From Sphingobacteriaceae bacterium (lineage in GTDB: Bacteria > Bacteroidota > Bacteroidia > Sphingobacteriales > Sphingobacteriaceae): DNA of 11,561 nucleotides. The notes beneath the pieces are model-generated. The model did no database searches and had not been told where the DNA came from. It saw only the letters and a program-made list of their open reading frames with translations. The stretch covers positions 1-11,561 of the forward strand of contig JAIPAN010000012.1 of NCBI GenBank assembly GCA_021740025.1, in the 5' to 3' direction. A program made the translations under genes and the position numbers. Within the stretch, counting starts at the first letter, position 1. Every line of letters starts with the position of its first letter. This document shows positions 6,344 through 11,561 of the stretch, piece by piece.

Positions 6344-7750
6344 CCCAAATAGTTTTCTGAAGAAGCTGTTTTTATTGTCTTTAGGTTGCCCAATACCCGG
6401 AATACGATTCGCATTGAGCGGATGTTCCATTAAACGACCAATTTTGGCCGATAAGCCCATGTAAAAGCCCATGCTCAAACTACCCTTAACTGCACTAGCA
6501 TCCGAATGTATAGCGCCCTTTGCAAATGAGATGGTTTGAAACAATTGATCGCTACCTATAAAAAACTCAAAGTTGGGTGTTTTATATAGATACTGCCCGC
6601 CCATATTCATAAACTTTAAAAAATTATACGAAGGCGTTAGGCTTAATACGTGGTTTTTAAGCAAAAAATTATTTATTAATGTAGCTTGACCACCTGGGTA
6701 CCACAGGTTTTTAGATAGCAATATATTGGGATGGTAAGCACCGAAATTTTTACTCACCAATACTTCTAATTTGCCATTCATGGGGCTATAAAAACCTTCA
6801 TTTTGATAAATACTGTTATCAAAAGTATTAATTAGAGAATCGGCTAATCGCCGATCGGCATTGTTTGCATTAGCTTGGCTCATGTTAATGCTACTACTTA
6901 AGCGATATACTTCTGTACTATTCCTATTCCAATGAATAAATCCTATATCTTTCACATTGGCCATTACCATCCATCCTTTTTTAAACCTAAAATTAACATT
7001 AGCCGTAAAGGCAATACCCGGATTTTTAAAAGTTGGGAGCACGGCTTGGTTTACAGCCGTATCGGCAATGGTTGTAGATCGGAACGTACCCGCAAAATTC
7101 GCAGTATATTGGTTACTGGTACGATCGATAGTAATATCAGAAGATGTAATGTTTGCACCAGTATAGGCAATACCGCTTAGTAAACTCAATTTTACACCCA
7201 AGCCAACGGTTTTTGTGAAATTTTCACGGTAGGTAAAAGCAAATTGATGAAAAGTTTGTTGATAGCCTTTATTATTGAAAATATTGGAGTAACTATTGTC
7301 TGGAAAACGATTAAACGTGTCGAAAATTGAAAAAGTTGGATTACTTACTCTAGCCCAACTATCGTTTCTTATCTGCCAAGAAAAACCAGCTTCTTGCTGA
7401 GATTTTACCCGTTTAAACCATTTAAAACTCAATACATAAATATTGGTATTGCTGGCAAAATGGGTATAACTTTTGCCATTAATGGGTAAATTCTCACTAT
7501 CGTTCAGGTTATTAAAAATCATTCCTTTAAGCGTGTTTTTGGCTGTGCCAGAAGCCGAAGCACTTAAACTTATTGTTGGAAAAAAGAAGTTGAAGGCAAA
7601 CTGTTTGCTACTATCGGTATAAAATGCTTTTTGTGCCGGATTTTCAAAACTATCAAAAAGCGTTCGGCTGTTGTATAACGAAACTTGAGACAGGCTGGGC
7701 TTGACTAAAGCAAGGCAAAAAAGCAAAATAAATAGGCTGCGTTTCATCAT
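6335..7750 (-). CDS. DUF5723-like predicted outer-membrane beta-barrel protein
   Basis: This is a 471-residue exported protein with a clear signal peptide (MMKRSLFILLFCLALVKPSLS, cleavage likely before Gln22). The mature part is rich in Asn, Ser, Phe and Tyr in alternating strands, ending with barrel-like segments such as LSLTPSYNFLKFMNMGGQY (about 369-387), TPNFEFFIGSDQLF (391-404) and GSLSMGFYMGLSAKIG (423-438). WMVMANVKDIGFIHWNR at 260-276 is typical of DUF5723 proteins of Bacteroidota, which are predicted barrels of unknown function. A short Lys-rich tail (FFRKLFGKK) follows the last strand. I see no T9SS sorting domain. Two adjacent ATG codons (7750 and 7747) could both serve. It stands alone on its strand, so the context does not suggest a function. 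The DUF5723 assignment is from pattern memory; the export prediction is firmer. Confidence 0.7.
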   Translation of the reverse strand: MMKRSLFILLFCLALVKPSLSQVSLYNSRTLFDSFENPAQKAFYTDSSKQFAFNFFFPTISLSASASGTAKNTLKGMIFNNLNDSENLPINGKSYTHFASNTNIYVLSFKWFKRVKSQQEAGFSWQIRNDSWARVSNPTFSIFDTFNRFPDNSYSNIFNNKGYQQTFHQFAFTYRENFTKTVGLGVKLSLLSGIAYTGANITSSDITIDRTSNQYTANFAGTFRSTTIADTAVNQAVLPTFKNPGIAFTANVNFRFKKGWMVMANVKDIGFIHWNRNSTEVYRLSSSINMSQANANNADRRLADSLINTFDNSIYQNEGFYSPMNGKLEVLVSKNFGAYHPNILLSKNLWYPGGQATLINNFLLKNHVLSLTPSYNFLKFMNMGGQYLYKTPNFEFFIGSDQLFQTISFAKGAIHSDASAVKGSLSMGFYMGLSAKIGRLMEHPLNANRIPGIGQPKDNKNSFFRKLFGKK

Positions 7751-7758
7751 GTGTTAAA

Positions 7759-7766
7759 CAAATTTA
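7759..7766 (-). promoter_or_regulatory. Promoter -7 element for the DUF5723-like gene
   Basis: On the minus strand this reads TAAATTTG, a full TAnnTTTG match, ending 8 nt before the ATG at 7750. A TTTG at 7782-7785 lies upstream, but the 15-nt spacing is shorter than the usual 19. If active, it would give a transcript with almost no leader. The rest of the 70-bp divergent spacer shows no clear promoter for the plus-strand DUF423 gene. Confidence 0.4.
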
Positions 7767-7820
7767 ATTTTTTATTTACAGCAAAAGAATTGTATCCCTA
7801 ATTATTAACTTAGCAAGACC

Positions 7821-8213
7821 ATGATTTCTTCAATTTCAACAAGTAGAATACGCCAAATAGCAGCCATTTTTGGTATTATAGCCGTTATTTTTGGTGCTTT
7901 TGGTGCGCACGCACTTAAAGCACAATTAAGTGCAACCGCACTTGAAAATTGGAAAACAGCCGTCAACTATCAGTTTATACATGCTTTGGCATTGTTGCTT
8001 TTGGCTACGCTACCAACCAATAGATTTATTCGTTTATCGGCTTGGTTCTTTGTTTTCGGTATTGTATGCTTTTCTGGCTCTTTATATCTACTTTCTTTAA
8101 GAGAGATTTTAACTATAAACACAGCGTTTTTCGGCCCTATTACCCCACTAGGAGGCCTATTTTTTATTATAGGTTGGGTATTTTTATTTTTCAGCGCATT
8201 TAAAAAGAAATAA
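7821..8213 (+). CDS. DUF423 family small membrane protein
   Basis: This 130-residue integral membrane protein has four predicted spans: about 11-31, 51-65, 70-92 and 103-126. Family hallmarks are FGAFGAHALK (24-33), YQFIHALALLLLA (50-62), CFSGSLYLL (83-91) and GPITPLGGLFFIIGW (105-119). The conserved His30 and His54 are present. DUF423 proteins (YgdD-type) are widespread in the bacterial inner membrane; I know of no settled function. The ATG at 7821 is followed by a polar Ser/Thr/Arg stretch before the first span; no Shine-Dalgarno site is seen. The stop codon is followed immediately by the priA ATG (TAAATG), so the two are surely co-transcribed. Confidence 0.9.
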   Translation: MISSISTSRIRQIAAIFGIIAVIFGAFGAHALKAQLSATALENWKTAVNYQFIHALALLLLATLPTNRFIRLSAWFFVFGIVCFSGSLYLLSLREILTINTAFFGPITPLGGLFFIIGWVFLFFSAFKKK

Positions 8214-10685
8214 ATGCCAGCAGAAAGCACCGAGCGCCAAACCTTTTTTGTAAATGTAGTATTGCCCTTGGCTATTAGCAAGGCCTATACCTACCGAGTA
8301 CCCCAAAATTTAGTGAACAACATAGCTATTGGGAAAAGGGTAGTGGTGCAATTTGGGAGAAATAGAGTATATACGGCTATTATTTTTTCTATTTCAGATA
8401 AAGCACCTGTTGGCTATGAAGCAAAGTACATTTTAGATGTATTAGATGAATTTCCCATCGTAACTGCCCAACAATTGGCTCTTTGGGAATGGATGTCGGC
8501 CTATTACCTGTGTACGTTAGGCGAAGTGATGCAAGCAGCCCTGCCATCGGCCCTTAAATTGGCCAGTGAAACCAAGGTAACGTTAAATATTGATGCTGAT
8601 TACGATAAATCTACCTTAACAGATAAAGAGTTTTTGCTCTTAGATGCCTTAGAAATACAACCCGTATTGACCATTGCTGAGATTGTGAAAATTCTCGATC
8701 AAAAAACGGTATTCCCTATTCTTAGGGCACTTTTCGATAAAGGAATGATTACCATATCGGAAGAATTAACCGAAAAATATCGGGCTAAAACAAAAACCTA
8801 TGTTCAGCTAAACAGTTTCTATGCCGATGCCGCCAACCGAAGAGCCTTATTTGACCTGCTAGAACGAGCTCCCAAGCAAGTAGACGTGTTGCAAGCCTAT
8901 TTACAATTGGCTAAAACCCAAAACGAAATTGCCAAGAGCGATTTATTGGAGGCAAGTGATGCCTCAGCGGCTACATTACAAGCTTTAGTTGCAAAAGAAG
9001 TGTTTATACTAGTAGAGCAAGAAGTGAGTCGCTTATCGGGTGTAGAAGCCGATTTGGATGCCGAGTTTACACTCAGTACTCCCCAACAAGAGGCTCTAAA
9101 TCAACTCAAAACAAATCTGCAAGAAAAAGAAGTTTGCTTGGTGCATGGCGTTACGGCTTCGGGCAAAACCGAAATCTATATTCGCCTCATCGAAGAATAT
9201 CTGGCAAAAGGCAAACAGGTATTGTACCTACTCCCCGAAATTGGCCTAACCACCCAAGTAATTCAGCGTTTGCAAAAAATATTTGGCACCAAAATAGGTG
9301 TGTATCATTCTAAATTTAACGATAACGAACGGGCCGAAATTTGGCAAAAAGTACTTAATGGCGACTATCAGGTTGTTTTAGGTGCCCGATCCGCCGTTTT
9401 TTTACCTTTCAATAACTTAGGCTTGGTAGTGGTAGATGAAGAGCACGAAAATTCCTTTAAACAATTCGATCCAGCTCCACGTTACCATGCTCGAGATTCA
9501 GCCATTTTTCTAGCATCGCTATTTAAAGCCAAGGTAGTGTTGGGTTCGGCTACTCCAAGTTTCGAATCGTATTACAATGCTAAAATTGGCAAATACGGAC
9601 TTATTACACTTTCTGAGCGGTATGGAGGGGTTCAATTGCCCGATATTCAGGTGGTTTCCATTCCCGACGAAACCAAGCGAAAAACCATGCAGTCGCACTT
9701 TACCAGCGTACTTTTAAGCGAAATTAAAGGCGCCTTGGCTCGTAAAGAACAAATTATACTCTTTCAAAACAGACGGGGTTACGCACCTGTGTTATTGTGC
9801 GCAACTTGTGGCTATACGCCTAAGTGCATCAACTGCGAAGTGAGTTTAACCTATCACAAAAGTAGCGGCAAATTGCATTGCCATTATTGTGGCTACCGCC
9901 AAGATACGGTGCCTCTTTGCCCGGCTTGCGGTTCTACCAAAATAGAGCATAAGGGCTTTGGTACCGAAAAAGTGGAAGATGAATTGAGCCTTATTTTTCC
10001 GGAGGCCCGTATTGCCCGTATGGATGTAGATGCCACCCGAACCAAATACGGTTTTCAGCAATTAATAAGTGATTTTGAAGATAAAAAAATAGATATTTTG
10101 GTAGGCACCCAAATGGTAGCCAAGGGTCTCGATTTTGCCAATGTAAGCACCATAGGTATTTTAAATGCCGATTCGATGCTTAATTTCCCTGACTTTAGGG
10201 CTTTTGAGCGTAGCTTTCAGCTCTTAGCCCAAGTTTCGGGTAGGGCAGGCCGACGAGATATACGGGGGAAAGTAATCGTACAGGCCCATGATATTCACAA
10301 TAGAGTATTACAGCAAGTTATAGATAATGATTACGAAGGATTATTTCAAACAGAACTTATTGAGCGTAGGAATTACAAGTACCCACCCTTATACCGCCTA
10401 ATTAGCCTGTGCATAAAACACAAAGATCCCGTAAAACTGAATCAAATAGCCGAATATGTAGCCGCTTTACTACGCCAGCAGTTTGGAGATAGGGTGCTTG
10501 GCCCCGAAGCCCCTTTTGTAAACCGCATTAGAAATTATTACTTGCAAGATATTTTACTAAAGGTAGAAAAAGAAGGACTTTCTGCCCAAAAAGTGAAAAT
10601 CGCCTTGCAGCAAATTTTACAAGGCTTTGAGCAAGAGGTACTTTCAAAAGGGTGCATCATTCAAGTAGATGTCGACCCGTATTAA
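8214..10685 (+). CDS. priA: Primosomal protein N', replication restart helicase PriA
   Basis: This is an 823-residue PriA, the 3'-5' superfamily 2 helicase that recognises abandoned replication forks and reloads the replicative helicase. The N-terminal DNA-binding domain includes YTYRVPQNL and KRVVVQFGRN (41-50), followed by the WEWMSAYYLCTLGEVMQAALP element (91-111). Helicase motifs are Walker A GVTASGKT (312-319), DEEH (408-411), GSATPS (444-449), GTQMVAKGLDF (631-641) and QVSGRAGR (673-680). The inserted zinc module has all eight cysteines: 529, 532, 538, 541, 556, 559, 569 and 572. The C-terminal domain contains YPPLYRLISLCIK and GPEAPFVNRIRNYY. It looks intact and of normal length for Bacteroidota. 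The ATG directly follows the DUF423 stop; the next gene, pcm, starts 27 nt later. Confidence 0.97.
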   Translation: MPAESTERQTFFVNVVLPLAISKAYTYRVPQNLVNNIAIGKRVVVQFGRNRVYTAIIFSISDKAPVGYEAKYILDVLDEFPIVTAQQLALWEWMSAYYLCTLGEVMQAALPSALKLASETKVTLNIDADYDKSTLTDKEFLLLDALEIQPVLTIAEIVKILDQKTVFPILRALFDKGMITISEELTEKYRAKTKTYVQLNSFYADAANRRALFDLLERAPKQVDVLQAYLQLAKTQNEIAKSDLLEASDASAATLQALVAKEVFILVEQEVSRLSGVEADLDAEFTLSTPQQEALNQLKTNLQEKEVCLVHGVTASGKTEIYIRLIEEYLAKGKQVLYLLPEIGLTTQVIQRLQKIFGTKIGVYHSKFNDNERAEIWQKVLNGDYQVVLGARSAVFLPFNNLGLVVVDEEHENSFKQFDPAPRYHARDSAIFLASLFKAKVVLGSATPSFESYYNAKIGKYGLITLSERYGGVQLPDIQVVSIPDETKRKTMQSHFTSVLLSEIKGALARKEQIILFQNRRGYAPVLLCATCGYTPKCINCEVSLTYHKSSGKLHCHYCGYRQDTVPLCPACGSTKIEHKGFGTEKVEDELSLIFPEARIARMDVDATRTKYGFQQLISDFEDKKIDILVGTQMVAKGLDFANVSTIGILNADSMLNFPDFRAFERSFQLLAQVSGRAGRRDIRGKVIVQAHDIHNRVLQQVIDNDYEGLFQTELIERRNYKYPPLYRLISLCIKHKDPVKLNQIAEYVAALLRQQFGDRVLGPEAPFVNRIRNYYLQDILLKVEKEGLSAQKVKIALQQILQGFEQEVLSKGCIIQVDVDPY

Positions 10686-10699
10686 TCGCTTAAAACACC

Positions 10700-10707
10700 T
10701 ATTTTTG
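10700..10707 (+). promoter_or_regulatory. Promoter -7 element for pcm
   Basis: TATTTTTG is a full TAnnTTTG match ending 5 nt before the pcm ATG at 10713. I see no TTTG about 19 nt upstream, where priA's last codons lie. If used, transcription would begin at or within a base or two of the start codon, giving a leaderless or nearly leaderless mRNA. The bases 10701-10714 also form an AT-only 6-bp inverted repeat, an alternative explanation for the pattern. Confidence 0.4.
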
Positions 10708-10712
10708 TAAAA

Positions 10713-11369
10713 ATGGCCTATAAATTTGTTGATAAGTATAGAGAACAGGGTGCCCGAAAAAAATTGGTGGCTTTATTGCGTGAGCGGGGCATTTCCGATG
10801 AACAAGTATTGACAGCCATTGGCAAGGTTCCCCGTCATTTTTTCTTCGACGAAACGTTTTGGAACCAAGCCTATAAAGACATTGCATTTCCTATTGGCGA
10901 TGGACAAACCATTTCTCAGCCCTATACAGTTGCCTACCAAACCGAGTTGTTGCACATTCAAAAAGGCGATAAGGTATTGGAAATTGGTACCGGTTCTGGC
11001 TACCAAACTTGTGTGCTGTTAGAATTGGGCGCAAAAGTGTTTACCATTGAACGTCAAGAGAACTTATTCAGACGCACCATTCAGGTTTTGCCAAAAATGG
11101 GCTATCATCCGCAGTTTTTTTTGGGCGATGGTTCTTTGGGTATTGACGAGCAGGCTCCTTACGATAAAATAATTGTTACGGCTGGTGCCCCATTGGTGCC
11201 CGAAATATTGCTTAAACAATTAAAAGTGGGTGGTATTTTGGTTATTCCGGTTGGCGATGCTAACGAGCAAAAAATGGTTACCGTTTTGCGTGTAAGCGAA
11301 ACCGAGTTCGAAAAAATTGTGTTAGATACTTTTCGCTTTGTGCCTTTATTGGGCGATCAAGCATGGTAA
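10713..11369 (+). CDS. pcm: Protein-L-isoaspartate O-methyltransferase
   Basis: This is a 218-residue cytoplasmic repair enzyme that transfers a methyl group from S-adenosylmethionine to the abnormal isoaspartyl carboxylate in aged proteins, starting its conversion back to aspartate. Family marks are the N-terminal helix VDKYREQGARKKLVALLRER, KVPRHFFFDE (38-47), the PCMT signature GDGQTISQPYTVA (62-74), the SAM-binding motif I VLEIGTGSGYQT (88-99), acidic IER (112-114) ending the next strand, and GDGSLG (138-143). The downstream PYDKIIVTAGAPLVPEILL (149-167) and GGILVIPVGD (173-182) complete the Rossmann-type fold. Length is normal. It follows priA by 27 nt, with a likely promoter element of its own. 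Its stop abuts that of smpB on the other strand. Confidence 0.96.
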   Translation: MAYKFVDKYREQGARKKLVALLRERGISDEQVLTAIGKVPRHFFFDETFWNQAYKDIAFPIGDGQTISQPYTVAYQTELLHIQKGDKVLEIGTGSGYQTCVLLELGAKVFTIERQENLFRRTIQVLPKMGYHPQFFLGDGSLGIDEQAPYDKIIVTAGAPLVPEILLKQLKVGGILVIPVGDANEQKMVTVLRVSETEFEKIVLDTFRFVPLLGDQAW

Positions 11370-11561
11370 TTAGCGTTTCATGGCCCGATCCATCTCTATC
11401 TTAGAGTCGCGATCTTTGAGTGTTTCCCGTTTATCGTAAATCTTTTTACCCTGAGCCAATCCAATTACCACTTTAGCAAAGCCGCGGCTGCCTACAAACA
11501 TTTTTAGTGGAATGATGGTAAAGCCTTTTTCTTCTGTTTTGGCTTTCAGTTTTGCTAATTC
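11370..11561 (-). CDS. smpB: SsrA-binding protein SmpB, C-terminal part (truncated by window edge)
   Basis: The minus strand encodes the last 63 residues of SmpB, the protein partner of tmRNA in rescuing stalled ribosomes; the start lies beyond the window. Readable marks are GFTIIPLKMFVGSRGFAKVV (residues 13-32 of this part), IGLAQGKKIYDKRETLKDRD (33-52) and the basic tail ending MDRAMKR. In SmpB this tail becomes helical in the mRNA channel of the ribosome, where it mimics mRNA. The KKIYDKRETLK signature is diagnostic. The frame is open to the window edge with no break. The TAA stop (11370-11372) directly abuts the pcm TAA, making TAATTA. Confidence 0.96.
   Translation of the reverse strand, partial: ELAKLKAKTEEKGFTIIPLKMFVGSRGFAKVVIGLAQGKKIYDKRETLKDRDSKIEMDRAMKR

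Noticed and set aside
6932..7180. Overlapping 69- and 82-codon plus-strand frames inside the DUF5723-like gene
   Set aside because: They lie antisense within an intact exported-protein gene and show no domain or start signal.
7970..8281. A 103-codon minus-strand frame across DUF423 and the start of priA
   Set aside because: It is antisense to two well-recognised proteins, has no recognisable motif, and spans their junction; it is a shadow frame.
1..11561. A novel defence, mobile or biosynthetic system
   Set aside because: Apart from one uncharacterised barrel protein and one DUF423 protein, every gene belongs to a well-known family, all complete genes look intact, and I see no transposase, integrase, direct-repeat array or shift in base composition.

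Overview
The window looks like a core chromosomal stretch of a Bacteroidota (Cytophagales/Sphingobacteriales/Chitinophagales-like) genome. The evidence is a PKD-repeat protein ending in a type B type IX secretion (T9SS) sorting domain beside a PorP/SprF-family partner, a DUF5723-type outer-membrane protein, AT-rich DNA with few Shine-Dalgarno sites, and promoters of the Bacteroidota TTTG / TAnnTTTG type. I cannot resolve genus or species. I see no tRNA, rRNA, CRISPR, insertion sequence or phage gene.

Layout. (1) 1-2734, plus strand: the 3' end of a large secreted PKD-repeat protein (its start lies outside the window) and, 1 nt later, a PorP/SprF protein. This is the usual pairing of a T9SS type B cargo and its outer-membrane partner. 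(2) 2737-4197, minus strand: rpoN (sigma-54), tail to tail with the SprF gene. (3) 4310-4720: mscL, divergent from rpoN. (4) 4737-6334, plus strand: a consensus promoter, then rpmH (L34, only 52 codons), a large intercistronic hairpin, rnpA, yidD (ATGA overlap with rnpA) and tsaB. These are translation, RNA-processing, membrane-insertion and tRNA-modification genes. (5) 6335-7750, minus strand: a signal-peptide-bearing predicted outer-membrane barrel (DUF5723-like), its stop codon abutting that of tsaB inside a perfect 18-bp palindrome. (6) 7821-11369, plus strand: a DUF423 membrane protein, priA starting directly after its stop, then pcm with its own likely promoter. (7) 11370-11561, minus strand: the 3' part of smpB, abutting pcm tail to tail.

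Most genes are well-known housekeeping families, and I find no convincing new multi-gene system. The signals most worth a second look are non-coding or organisational. They are the hairpin between rpmH and rnpA, positioned so that a ribosome finishing rpmH would cover one arm while the other arm sits just before the rnpA start; the regular cysteine pattern of the PKD protein; the perfect palindrome over two opposing stop codons; and three convergent gene pairs with 0-2 nt between stops.
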